From Incurvaria masculella (taxonomy: Eukaryota > Arthropoda > Insecta > Lepidoptera > Incurvariidae): 64,000 nucleotides of DNA. The notes under the pieces were generated by a model. The model was not told the origin of the DNA. It saw nothing but the letters and a program-made list of their open reading frames with translations, and made no database searches. This document shows positions 30,860-42,301 of this stretch, piece after piece; position 1 is the stretch's first letter, and the number at the start of each line of letters is the position of its first letter. The stretch spans positions 439,001-503,000 of the forward strand of contig OX335660.1 of NCBI GenBank assembly GCA_946894095.1, given 5' to 3'. The position numbers were made by a program, and so were the translations under genes.

Positions 30860-32037
30860 CGTCGGTACCAAAAACGTACGGCGGTTACTTACAATAAATA
30901 TTAAGTTTTATCATACGGACTACAAATCCAGCCTACAAAAATGTAAGAATCCACACTTTTTCAAAAATATTTTAGGTTGTTAGGTATTGGTTGCAAAACC
31001 GCGGTAATATCCTTCGTTTATTATAACCATACGAGGCGTTATGAGTTCATTCATTTCATTATTTCAGTTATATTTCATACCGTTCGTGTATGAGGTCGTT
31101 AAGATAAGATGTTGCAAGATTTAAAGTGTTCCCGTGCTCCCGCGCCCGATGCTGCCCTACCATCTCAGCGCTTTTCGTAATCGTTGACTCTGGTCGACAC
31201 TCAAAAATTCTCTAACAAACTATACCGTGGCTTTAGTAAATATGTACACCACAGAAACCTTTGTGTTTCTTTATAACGATAAAATTAGGAGAAATGTTAA
31301 AAATAGGAAAATCTATCTACTTTTAAAATAATTACCAAAATGGGGACAGCAACGTGAGAGTTTTCTTTTTCACGCGTATGTAAGTATGCTTATGGTATCA
31401 TTTGTAACTTCGCTTCATCCAAACGGCTGGAATTATTTTAACAACGTACATGTCATGAGATTCATCTCAATCGCGATAGTGTCAAAGAATGCATAACAAA
31501 ATATAATATGTGGTGGATGTCAGCCGCTGAAACAATTGTCTGCCTGTCCCCCACCGGAGAATCCTGACCGTTCCATGCTCTAAAATGATCTTTTTGGGTC
31601 AGGTGTTTCGTGGGTCTATATACATTGATTTAATCCGAGATCTGACGGGGTTTTCAATAGTTTTCTTCGTCTATGTAAGCCACGGAAAATGTTCTACTGT
31701 CTGTCAACCAAATCAATCGCATGATCATCATTCCCTCCAGAAACAGACTGCTTCCAGAATCCAAAAAAATTAACATGATCGCGGGTGCCATTTCCGGCTC
31801 CCGAGCACAGATCTACGGACTCAGGATACCCGGCGTTTGACTATTTTAAACCTAGTTTTGCTCATTGATGTTTCTGCCAAACACAATCACAATTCTCTTA
31901 GAGACCTGAAAATAGGCCTTAAGACAAGATTAAAACATTTACATATAAATAAATCGAAACAAATTATTACACTAAAAGACGTAAATAAAAAACCCCCGAA
32001 TGCCTCAAGTTCTAAATCAAAAGATGGAAGTAACACC
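30860..32037. other. Unassigned; contains a 71-codon Lys/Ser-rich frame
   Basis: The frame 31837-32049 has a tail RLKHLHINKSKQIITLKDV then KKPPNASSSKSKDGSNTKLE. It has a plausible acceptor (CAATTCTCTTAG at about 31891-31902) but no known domain. Its stop lies at the edge of a family G insertion. It could be a small exon or chance. Confidence 0.25.
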
Positions 32038-32050
32038 AAGTTGGAGTAAG

Positions 32051-32210
32051 TAAGTTTTTAGATTACCGTGGTTACTGTTCATTTTAAAAGATTCAAAGAG
32101 ATAGATATTTTGTTATGTATTCTTTGATTCAAAGATTTTAAAAGAGCTCGAAACGTCGTGCTCCGCACAAATCATGCCGTGAGTAGAAAGCCGTTTAATC
32201 TTTCAAAATG
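32051..32210 (+). mobile_element. Family G foldback retroposon, copy with 13-bp TSD
   Basis: Exact direct repeats AAGTTGGAGTAAG at 32038-32050 and 32211-32223 flank it. The left part AGATTACCGTGGTTACTG and the right part GCTCGAAACGTCG with GAAAGCCGTTTAAT match the family. The middle is replaced by a local duplication around GATTCAAAGATTTTAAAAGA. Confidence 0.8.
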
Positions 32211-32223
32211 AAGTTGGAGTAAG

Positions 32224-32925
32224 GACTGCAACTAAGTACTTTCTCACCTAAAACATCGCGCCAACGCTGAAACAAAACTATTTTTATGAAAAAATATGTC
32301 TAGGGCTTTTACAAAACCAATCAATAATGCGCCTCTAAGTCAACCGCAGCTGTGCAACAGTATCTAAGTGGATTGTTCCATTGTTACAATAAAAGGAATA
32401 AATTGTTCTAGACTCAATAGACAATAGAATAAGTCAGTTAGAATTGAATCCATCTTCAATAGACAACCATAACAACATGAACTCCGTTAGCTAACCTCCA
32501 GTATTTTCCAGGATCCTAAATTTCTCCGGTGTCGGTTCAGCGGAGGATAAGGAATCCCCACACCGCTCGCAATTGTCACCGGATTGATTATATTCTTTCT
32601 TTCTTATAGTTTATTGTTACAGAAATGTACAGCGCTCGGTTCGGTGTCGACTTTCATTGTTGGTGTCTGACGAGCTTGGTGTGACATTCGCCACGGCTCG
32701 TAACAAAATGGCGACCCCTCGCCCCTCCTTGCCGCGCTCCCAACGCCTTCCCGGTGAAAAAACACATAAAAGTCTGTATTGATGGAGCAGTCGAAATGGG
32801 ACAATTTAGACGGCAGTGCACGGTAAAATGGCAGACAATTCAGCACTCACAACTGCTTAAATTTATTATTTGTTCGAATGCAGAAAGCATGAATGTGATA
32901 TTCATAATCGTATTAATGTTAATTT
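32224..32925. other. Unassigned, with CpG patch
   Basis: GC-richer at 32.62-32.76 kb (ACAAAATGGCGACCCCTCGC). Antisense frames overlap there. It may be promoter-like; nothing firmer. Confidence 0.35.
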
Positions 32926-33115
32926 CATTTCATTTATTTAAACTTTTTGGTAGTCAAACTACACCAAGTTACGTCACAAAGATCCGCGGATTCGATCAAC
33001 CCAGTAAAGAAGAACCCGCAAAGAAACTTCACGGGTTTACATAACATATTTTCCGTCCACAATTATGAAATACATACTTAGATCTAAATGCTACTGCCAA
33101 ACAATTCCTTGGCAG
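32926..33115 (-). mobile_element. LINE-like 3' end (family C) copy 2
   Basis: Nearly identical over its first ~85 bp to the copy at 63.9 kb (GGTAGTCAAACTACACCAAG, ACAAAGATCCGCGGATTCGA), so these two are recent. Confidence 0.65.
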
Positions 33116-33194
33116 AAATTGTTTATTGAATTACCCTTAAGTAAACTCAGACACAACACAGAATATGTAACCGTTGACAATGCCAATTTTAAAA

Positions 33195-33330
33195 ACGTTT
33201 ACTGGTGCAAGCCAAATGTGCATCGAGCAATATAAGGAAGGGCCTGTCATGGCAGTTTTCATGTGGTGTGTTAAACTAATATCTGACGGTCAGTTTGGTA
33301 TTAGCCATCCATGTCCAGCTACTTCAAAAA
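33195..33330 (+). mobile_element. SINE 3' part, 5S-type subfamily
   Basis: CAATATAAGGAAGGGCCTG, CATGTGGTGTGTTAAACTAA and tail CCATCCATGTCCAGCTACTT with A-run share the diagnostic variants of the 5S-headed copy at 16.5 kb. Confidence 0.75.
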
Positions 33331-34214
33331 AACTTAAAAAGTACACTTAAAGATACATAACTTTCAGGGCTGGAGAACGGTTCATATGCTCGAAATAAAC
33401 CCAACATCTTGTGGTTAAATTTGTCATGTTATCAAATCAAATATGCACAGTTGAATATTAGTAAGAATTGGGACCGGAATATTATACCATATTTTGGCAA
33501 GGGGCGGTTTCGTGTAGCAGGCAGCGAGAGCATATTTGTATTTACGGAACATAATTGTACATTTTAATAAGAAATTAATAATCTTTTAAATTTTAATTTT
33601 TGAATTATCTTCGCTGAAAAATATTTGCATGCGTCTATCTGTAATGACAGAAAAAGTAAAAAATTGGACATTACACAATTTATCATTTAATGAGAACTCA
33701 GAAGAGACCAAAGTGTAAGGATAAAGCTAAAAATCCAAATGTCGGGATTGTTTGATCTTTTTCCATGCGCTACTCTATCGTATTAGAGGCGCTTTAGTAC
33801 TAAACTGCCTCCCGACCCCGCCTACACATTCGAATCAGATATAAAAATTTCAGTTTCCACCTCTGGCACTACCTATTGTAAGCCCTCATTCCTTAACATA
33901 AAGCATACAATTCCTCGAGCACCTCAGAATTACCTCGGCATAGGGAAAGGTCTTACAACCGAATGCGTAACCGTACGGGAGTTTCTCAAGGTTTCATTTT
34001 GAAAGAACGACTAAAGTCGGCGCCTCGCAAAGGGAAATGGAATTTTTGAAAGGGCACCTTAATTCATTTCTTATGCCTGCCGCTGACAGATCAGTAGTTA
34101 AATCTCGAAGCAACTCCTCTACTTGACGTGCGGACCATTCTACTTAGATATTTTCAAAGATGCTAAGATTTGCTTACATTGGAAAAGTTGTTGTCAATCA
34201 CAGATCTAGATTAC
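33331..34214. other. Unassigned
   Basis: Low-copy mixed sequence; no frame above 60 codons. Confidence 0.5.
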
Positions 34215-34503
34215 AATCTCTACTTATATAAAAGGGAACGTCTGTCCACATGTGCGGGGTAATCTCCGTAACCACAGAACAGATCAAGATGCGATTTAAA
34301 CCATTTTAAAGAGAACATCGCGGGGCTTGCTATAGGATACATACCATCACGCTAAATATCCTAAGGGCTGAGTAGATAAATTACAAATTTATTGACCAGC
34401 CTTTTCGACCAGCCCTTTGGGCTACTTTTTATCTAGGAAATAATTCAGCTCGACATCAGTCCAAAAGGTCATGGACCCGAGCGGAGCCGGGTACCGCAGC
34501 TAG
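34215..34503 (+). mobile_element. Insect short interspersed element ending in CTAGT
   Basis: It begins TCTACTTATATAAAAGGGAA and CGTCTGTCCACATGTGCGG. It has GGCTACTTTTTATCTAGGAA in the middle and ends GACCCGAGCGGAGCCGGGTA, CCGCAGCTAGT. This layout is common in insect genomes as a non-autonomous repeat; I do not assign its class. Confidence 0.65.
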
Positions 34504-36110
34504 TTGGTGAATAAAAACAAATTTATTGAAGTGTATAAACATTAAACATTGTTTATAGATCAACGATTTTATGAATTTATTAGCTAAGGTTACCGGCTCA
34601 ACTCGGGTCCATTTTCTTTTTGGAAATTCACTCGGCATCCAGGTAAACTTCAAGCCGTTTAGGAGGGAAAGAGTTACGAACACACACACACACACATACA
34701 CATCGGTGCTACGATGTCTACATTTGTGACCAAGATAATCTTATAATTATACTATACGACCATCTCTCATAGAACGTTATATGCTGTCGAAATATGCAAT
34801 TCGTTTATTGACAATAGATTATACTAATGATATTCATAAGTATTTTAAAATTTATCTCAACGTATTAAGTACGCTCTTAGCAGTTATTTTCCCTAAGCTC
34901 TATTTGCAAACGGATGCTAAGCTACTGAATGCTCTAATGCCAGAAAATGTCCCCTAAGCTCTTCCTGGATCAAAGAATTTTAGCTGAGCACTGCCTTCAA
35001 TATGAAGCCAAATCCGCTTTAAGTACCCGCGAGAGCTTAGGCCGATAGGTTTGCTGCTCCAACAAAAAAAATATTAGAGTGGACTCTTAAATTTTGAAGC
35101 TTTTTACCGATTATACTAACTTGCATAAATACATTAAATAACGCGAAAGATCGCTACCACTGCACGCGTACTTGCACTGAGAAAAAAATAATGACACAAT
35201 GAATGTTAACAAGATCAGTAGTATTGTTGAAACAATATTACATTATACGGATGCAAAATACTGTACGTTGATTATGAAAACGTACTAATGGTAAAACGTA
35301 CTGACTGATATATTTAGCATAGCTTTCTTTTTTACTTACTTCACCTTCTTCATCCTTGATAACCTACCGAAACGCTAGAGAAACAACGTAGAAATGTTGA
35401 ATGCCGAAAACAATTTACAATATAAAAAAAATCTTTCTTAAGTCGTTTACCTAGAATTATTGTGCCAATTTATTATGATTTTTATGATTGAATATATTTT
35501 GAATAATGTTGGTTTTAGATTTAATATAGTAACTCGCTAACCTCTTTCACCGAAAACACGAGTTAAATAAAACTAAAAAAATGATCAATGCAAAATAAAT
35601 TCATAATAAAGCCCTTGAGGTAATGAAATTAAATTGAATCAGATTTCGACTTATGTACATCTGCCTTCAAAGAATGCAAGTATAAGGGCTCTTATGTGTA
35701 CACATCTGTATATGTATACATCAAAACATATCACGTTTTCTAGAAATTAAAAAAATAGCCGATAACAGTCCTCTCAGAATACCTATATCGTTGTCCTGAT
35801 GAGTTTTTAAATTTTGCTATCGGAAATAACCCAAAAGCTTACTATCAAGTGTTTTCGCCAATCTAATCATATGGTTTACTTGAAGTACCTACTACTCTCA
35901 ATTGGATCGCCGACCATTCCTATGTTGACGTGGGCCTGTCTATTCATCACGTTAGCGCGAGGCCTACGCTACGGCCTCTTCAGCCCACAGAGCCCCTTCA
36001 GTCACATTTTCTATTTGAAGATGAATTCAAACACTTTTATTTTCAGTAAAGCGCCTTTTCATTTTATTTTATATTACTACGTATTGGCAGCCCTCAGTGA
36101 CATCGAAACT
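34504..36110. other. Unassigned, AT-rich, with CA tract
   Basis: (CA)n lies at 34681-34696. The 166-codon frame 35814-36314 begins in AT-rich DNA and runs into the SINE at 36.1 kb. It has several hydrophobic stretches but no recognisable family, and its C-terminal third is SINE sequence, so I do not call it. Confidence 0.4.
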
Positions 36111-36149
36111 AACATTAAAAAAACCTGCAACCTACTCTATGTTCAACAG

Positions 36150-36450
36150 AGGTTCGCACCTCGGGTTCGTGGGGACTTGCTGTCCATGCCAGAGATCATG
36201 TGTTCGACCCCCGCTCTGTTGCGGCACCACTTCATTTGTCTTTCTAAGTTAGATAGTAGAATTCGATCACAAATTCGAACTGTTCCATGGTTCGGAATCT
36301 GTGTAAAACTGTAAGACCCCTCCCCCTACCAATTGGTAGGAATAAACCCACCCGGGTTGGTATTGGATGAAATTATAGTCGAAGCTCCAAATTCCTTCAG
36401 GTATGCGGGGTGTTGGGCTAATATCATGGCAGTTGGTGTTGTTTTTTTTA
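36150..36450 (+). mobile_element. Diverged SINE
   Basis: A B-box-like GTGTTCGACCCCCGC, CTGTTCCATGGTTCGGAATC, CACCCGGGTTGGTATTGGAT and GGGCTAATATCATGGCAGTT are followed by T/A-rich sequence. Parts of the body are deleted. Confidence 0.7.
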
Positions 36451-38000
36451 TGAAAAACCGGTATAGGCGGCTGTGCTGAGAGACCACATGTACTCAGAAA
36501 AGCCAAATACACCTCACCTCGCGAAACCAAGCTCTGCGAGGCACCATACCAGCGACCCTACAAGCCGTCTGTGGCTCAGGGACTCCGGGCCAACGGTGAG
36601 TTGTGGGTCACCAACAAGACGGACCGCTCGGCGGTGTACTGAGTCCAAGGACGCCAACCAGGTTCTGGGGATTACCTTCCTAAATGTGGCTACAGTATTA
36701 TATCGTCTTATCTGTGATTATTAAATAAGACTTAGTTGTGCCGGTGAAAATAACCTTCTGCAACGGTATATGATCCCCAGTTTCTGCGATGCAATTTTGG
36801 CCTTGAATTCAATAAAACGCCAAAAGCGCTTCTAAGTACGTTAGGAGCTGCGAGGTGATGAGGCGCTCCATAACTTTACATAAACTTTACATAAGTTATC
36901 GCAATTGGTCGATAGCTGAAGGGATCCTTTGGGTCGTCCCTTTTCGGTACCGATGGGACCGAGGCTCTCTTCCAGCAAGCGGGAACGATACTTCAGGTGA
37001 AGGAGAGACGAAAGAGACTGGTGATTATCGGTGTCAACTCAGGGGCATATGTCGTGAGCATAATGCCGTTAGGACTACAACCCTTTGAAATATATAAGTT
37101 CCTCAAACATTTGAATACCATCCTAGGGTGCACTTCCGGTTTCTTTTTCTGTCCTTTCTTTGGGTTTTTTGTGAACGTTACTTTCGTTGTGGCCCCATAT
37201 GGAAGTACCGGGCTCTCAGCAGCTTATTGCTCGTGTGACCACAACGAAATTTAGTCAACGACTTGCGCACCATTCCATGCGAAGGAATAGATATTCCAAA
37301 ATATTTCTTCAGTCTCCTTAATGGATTTTCACAAACGGAAACTAAATATTTTATTTTGCGATTCTGCGAAAGTCACCTTTTCCAAACAATGGGAAACATT
37401 CAACATTTGCCAGATATATTTGAAGTATCCTGTCTGTTATCAAAGTCGCCGATCGATCGTACCACCTTCGTACACAAAAGACAAACTTTATGTAGTACAT
37501 GACAGTATGTAATTTTGAATTTATGAGATTTTGACAGCCTGAGTAACGCCCCCCCCCCCCTGGTAGGTTCTTTCCAGTTATCATAACTACTTTAGGAAGG
37601 GTTAGGAATAGTTAGTCTCAGCCATGAGATCCATTGACGTAACATCTAATTTGTGAAAAGTTTACAGCCCGAGTAGCCTCTTCACGTCGATGGTGCCACC
37701 TGAAAGATCCTTTCCAGTTATCAACACCATTTACCGGAGTAAAAGCTAGACGCAGCCTCCGATACCGTCTTATACCTATCGACATAACGTCAAATTGATG
37801 GAATTTCGAATGCACCCCATGGAGTTAAGATCTCCGGAACATTCAAACTACACCTCGACTAAATCGACTGCACGAGTCAGTTCGAAACGAGACAGTATTA
37901 GATTACAAGAAAATAGCAATTTTTTGGTGTTTTCGCCTCTAAATACGCCCCACTTACGTAACAATATCAATAAAAATGAGGTGAATCGTATATGAATGTA
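36451..38000. repeat. Unassigned, with a diverged tandem duplication
   Basis: At 37525-37790 two halves about 131 bp apart share GACAGCCTGAGTA / TACAGCCCGAGTA and TTTCCAGTTATCA. The first half contains a poly-C run. Frames at 36473-37254 have no known domain. Confidence 0.4.
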
Positions 38001-38235
38001 TAAAATCGCGACGTCGCCTCGGAGGAAACCGCTCGCTCTTAGAGCTGATATCTCGCAGCTAACTGGCTGTATTCAATTTCCTGCCTGTTCCTCTTTATGC
38101 CTCGTTCGCCCAATAAATTACTGATGATAACCATTAATGGCCTAATTACGCGATATTCGGAGGCGATAGCGCTCGGCCCAGTTAGCGCGACAAATATAAT
38201 ACAAGAACGTTTGTAGTGGAGTGGATGTTGCTACG
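38001..38235. other. CpG-rich low-copy block with homeodomain-type cores
   Basis: It contains ACGTCGCCTCGGAGGAAACC, CCATTAATGGCCTAATTACG and GGCGATAGCGCTCGGCC. Dense TAAT cores inside GC-rich unique sequence are typical of developmental enhancers, but this is inference. Confidence 0.3.
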
Positions 38236-38305
38236 CGCTCTCTTCGACTAACGACAACTTGGCAATCATGTAGCTGCTGTAGGAAAAGTTTTGCTAAGAT
38301 AGTCA

Positions 38306-38708
38306 CTCGAGCGGCTCATAGCCTAGTGGCGCGGGGCCTGGCCTAGCGTACAGAGGTCTGGGTTCAATTCCTCGCCCCGACATGCACCACTTTCTTTCTC
38401 TTTCCGAGTTCGATAAGTACATTTCGTCACGAATGCGGGCTGATCCATGGTTCGGAATCTATGTAAAACTTAAACTTAAACCCTACTAGGTGGTAGGGTT
38501 TAAGCCCGCCCGGGTTGGTACCATCGCATTGGATGAAAAGATGGTCGAAGCGGAAATGAAAAATTGTCCCTGTTTTCCATCAAGTTCAATGTAGCCGTGC
38601 TTATAAAGGGAAGGTCCTGGAATGGCATCTAATTCCTTCGGGAATGTGTATTGGGCTAATCTCATAACGGTAGTTGTGTGGTATTAGTCATCCATGTATG
38701 GTTGCATA
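38306..38708 (+). mobile_element. tRNA-headed SINE, near full length
   Basis: GAGCGGCTCATAGCCTAGTG, B box GGTTCAATTCC, body with a short internal duplication (AAACTTAAACTTAAACC), and tail ATCCATGTATGGTTGCATA. Confidence 0.88.
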
Positions 38709-38715
38709 CGTTTAT

Positions 38716-39386
38716 TACAATTCAGAACACTCATTAGAGACGTGAAATTCAGATTTAACAAAGCAGTGCATTATGGTTAATTATCAAGAAAACTAAGCAG
38801 TGGACTAGATTTGCGAAATAATGAAACGATGACATTTATCTCCGTTTTTATGGAAAAGTTGCCAAGAAAACACATTAACCAATTTATTACTTCCATTTTG
38901 GCAATTTCATAATTGTTACTATGTCTCGATTTTATTATAAGTAAAGATGCGGATCGGAGTGCCTTTGCAACCGAAAGAGTTAGTACATTTCAAGCAGACG
39001 GCATCGCCTGATCCCCACTGTACTTATAGTTGCAGGGATATTGCCTGCCACCTCAGATCGAGAAAGGACGGAGATGTGCCATCAAGTGCGCCTACTATAA
39101 GACACGCTGTCGCCAATATTTTAAAACCACCACTCAACTTAAACGTGAATGCCAAATGCAAACATAGCTGCAGATGTCTTGGAGATGTAGTTTGAGTGGG
39201 TGCGGGAACTGATTTGGTAAACTCATTTCGTCGGGCGGTGGCGATATTTGGACTGTGCATCATACGATGCGCGCGACCTCTTTCCCATGAGATTATATGC
39301 ACAATTAGTCCATACGGCGGAGTCGCGAGGAAAGTTATATAATTTAATAATTTAGGTATTTCATGGATACGACATTACCGTTATCT
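38716..39386. other. Unassigned
   Basis: Overlapping antisense frames (38947-39195 and 39024-39302) have no domain. GACATTACCGTTATC at 39371 is shared with 62.8 kb. Confidence 0.4.
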
Positions 39387-39550
39387 CATTAATTTGAGTT
39401 TCAATGACATCTACATTCGAAGCATTGTAATCCGATTTTTGCCTGGTTTTGTGGTATGGTTTTTGGTAAAGGTAACGAATGTCACGACCAAAAACGTTTT
39501 CAGATTATTTACAAAATCAAATGTAGATGGCGCTGAAACTCAAATTAATG
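39387..39550. mobile_element. Small TIR element (~33-bp TIR)
   Basis: The left end CATTAATTTGAGTTTCA with GACATCTACATTCGA, and the right end in inverse (TCAAATGTAGATGGCGC, TGAAACTCAAATTAATG), enclose about 95 bp. It is related to sequence at 62.70-62.83 kb. Confidence 0.75.
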
Positions 39551-40640
39551 TTCTATAAATGGTAAAAAATAAGGTTCTATACGTCACGAATGGAGAGACA
39601 GATGTGACATTTTCGCCGACACCCCGTTCTTAAAAAAAAACATTTATATCAAGCTTATATGTTTTATATAAATGGATTTGTTTTAGATTAATTATTAGAA
39701 ATATTTATTTATCTATAAGCTATTTGTTATTAGCATACATTTATTTATGAATTAACTTCAGTTAATTGTAGGTTTATTTACAACCTTTTAGACGTGTACT
39801 TTCTGCATATTACTATAATTCAGGTCATATTCACTGCCATAGGGTATAATATGTTTGAATATTTTTAAGGGATTTTAAAATGTATCATGCGTAAAATATC
39901 AATCTGTTTGTGAACCTATTAAAAAAATGACACTTCTTCCTTTTCCGTCCCCGCCAGCCCCGGCTGCAGCGTCACCGGCCAGCCACCGGAGGCTCGGCGG
40001 CTCGTAAACTCCGAGGTCACGGCCCGTAAGCCACCCTAGATTTATGGCCCACTTGAGTACGCAGCGAGCGACGCACGCCAATGTCAGGAGCGTGAAAGGC
40101 TGTTCACGTTGCACTGCCCTGCTTTAGTAGGTAGCTTTTCATTATCACAGGAGTGGTATGCAGTTAAAGCAGCCCTTGACAGTGGTGTGTGCACGCGATG
40201 CAAGGCTGCTCTTCTGATTATCAATGTTCGCTAGTGGATTATTGCCGTCGATTCGTACCTAAGTTATTGTAAAGGTGCTCTTACACGATTAATATTTGAG
40301 GAAACAGCAGAGCAATAGATGGATCAATCTGAAACAACCCCAATACATTTTCGGCAATTGTCTCAGCTATATAAGGCGATATTGCTCCACATCGCTTCAT
40401 ACTTTTCGTGTCGACGGTGAGTTGTTTATCGAATTGTCATGTATCCGTGCACTTGCTCGCGACTTGTGAGCAATAATGGTTTCATGAATGGTTCCATACT
40501 TGTCCATAAACGATGCTGCCGGAGATTGCTGGATGCTGTCGTGATGACGAAATCGACAGAGATTGCTGCGAGTCGAGCAACTTTAATTTACGTTCGACGT
40601 CAACCTTACTCATTTACACGGCACATATCGACGTAAATGG
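39551..40640. other. Unassigned, with CpG patch and TATA-like box
   Basis: A GC-rich patch lies at 39.94-40.10 kb. CTATATAAGGCG at about 40367 resembles a TATA box, and CGACGGTGAGTT at about 40414 resembles a splice donor. No coding frame with a known domain follows. Confidence 0.25.
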
Positions 40641-40647
40641 TAATGTC

Positions 40648-40742
40648 GAACATTTTTCATTACGTCTTCGAAAATCTTTCATTTAATGCGATGGTGGACC
40701 CATCACGTAGTTAGCCCCTATCTTACTAGGTGGTGGGTCTGC
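40648..40742 (-). mobile_element. Diverged SINE fragment
   Basis: CATTTTTCATTACGTCTTCG, ATTTAATGCGATGGTGGACC and TACTAGGTGGT-type sequence survive. Confidence 0.55.
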
Positions 40743-41125
40743 GGTTTAAAATATAATCATAACAACGAACGACAACTTCCTCAGTAATCTTTTAGGATAT
40801 GTTTTTATGTAGAGCTCGACATATGGTACGCCATGGGGCCTCACCTTAGAAGACGCCGCCTATCGGCTTTTGAACTTTCACAGGGGCTGCGTTGAGTATG
40901 CTGGCTGACCAGGTGCTTTGTTCACCATTTTTAAAATACCTCAGGTGAATGAGACCCCAGCAGAGAATGCTTTTCACACTTTACCTGCCCTATAGAAAAA
41001 TGGTCTAGAAGTTGGTTCTTGTTTTGAGGATGTCAAAAGTGAATGGGTGCATTCCGTGCCGGGCCCGCTTTGATCGATGGTGATGGACGACAAACATGCA
41101 CGGGAAAAAAATCAGTGGCCGGAAC
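40743..41125. other. Unassigned
   Basis: No frame or repeat recognised. Confidence 0.5.
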
Positions 41126-41126
41126 A

Positions 41127-41345
41127 TTTCATTTCATTTATTTATTCAACTTCTGGTAGTCAAACTACAATAAGTCATGTCACAATTTGATTGATCCGCG
41201 GATTCGATCACCTCAGTGAAGAAGAACCCGCAAAGAAACTTCAGTGGTTTATAAGTTATGTTTTTTTTTCATCCACATCAATGATATCACACAATTATGA
41301 TTTCATATATATATACTACTGCCAAAATTACATTAGTATAACGGT
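41127..41345 (-). mobile_element. LINE-like 3' end (family C) copy 3
   Basis: TTTCATTTCATTTATTTATT, GGTAGTCAAACTACAATAAG, CCGCGGATTCGATCA and GAAGAACCCGCAAAGAAACT. Confidence 0.6.
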
Positions 41346-41925
41346 CGAAGGCAAAGAACTAGGAACTACGAGCAAAGGACTACACAGCACAAGTTCATGA
41401 CGTAACACTTCCTGAAGTCTAGTTGGAATTTTATAGGCGTCTGGCGATAGCGACCACGGCCACCTGTGTATTGCGTAGTATTTGTACGGCTCGGATCGAT
41501 CGGGCTCAGTGGCAGCGTGACGGAGCATCTTGATTGATGAACGACCCCCGTCGCATCGAGGGCGGGCGGGCGGCGGCGGCGGCGGTTGCAGGGCGGGCAC
41601 GTCGCTAGTCATGTAATAGAGAAAGCCACCATCTTAGCTTTCCATCAATGTTGACGTATATATTACGTCACGATACTACCGACAACATACCATTTTCCGG
41701 TATCTTGTGAAATGTTAGCTTGCTTCTGAATACTGTGTTTCTTATTGGACGGTTGGTTTTACTTTGGTATTTTTTCAGTGTTTTTGACATACATCCCTTT
41801 TGAAATATGTTTTACAGATATTTGTCTTAAGAAAAATAAGAATAATAAATCGTTCATAAAATTATTATCAGTCGACAATCTATCATTGCCACACATGGGT
41901 GGTACAACTGAAAACAAGTCTTTGT
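41346..41925. other. Unassigned, with GGC-triplet tract
   Basis: GGCGGGCGGGCGGCGGCGGC at about 41561 sits in a CpG-rich patch. The proline-rich antisense frame over it is compositional. Confidence 0.35.
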
Positions 41926-42080
41926 AGGGGAAGGGGGTGGACCTACAGTTTCACATAGATTCCGAACCATGAAACAGCTCGCATTCGTAACGAAATGCAC
42001 TTATCCAACTCAGAAAGAGAAAGACAGTGTTGCATGAACGGTGCGGGGATTTAAACCCAGACCTCTGGGATGGAAGATCT
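41926..42080 (-). mobile_element. SINE head fragment
   Basis: The minus strand has ATTTCGTTACGAATGCGAGC, TGTCTTTCTCTTTCTGAG and CCAGAGGTCTGGGTTTAAAT. Confidence 0.8.
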
Positions 42081-42301
42081 CTCCAGTCTCGTTTATTCTT
42101 GGTTTTATGTAAGAATTATTTTACTTCTATTAGTCCTATATCACCTCAATTGTATCCAAGCACATGGCTTTTAGTTTTCTCCTAACGATTGCAACATTTT
42201 TTCTTTGTAAATAGTTTAATTTAAAAAAAAAAATTGTTGTTATGCAGTTTGAGGGCTTATGCGAAAAATGACGGGAATTTGTTTTTCCCCATGAAGCTGT
42301 T

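Noticed and set aside
32038..32060. Splice donor GGAGTAAGTAAG
   Set aside because: The second half comes from the inserted family G element; the uninterrupted target reads GGAGTAAGGACTG.
35814..36314. 166-codon membrane-like protein
   Set aside because: Its last third is SINE sequence and the hydrophobic parts come from AT-rich DNA; no family is recognised.
40360..40425. TATA promoter with downstream donor site
   Set aside because: Single short motifs in a sequence of this size are expected by chance, and no exon follows.
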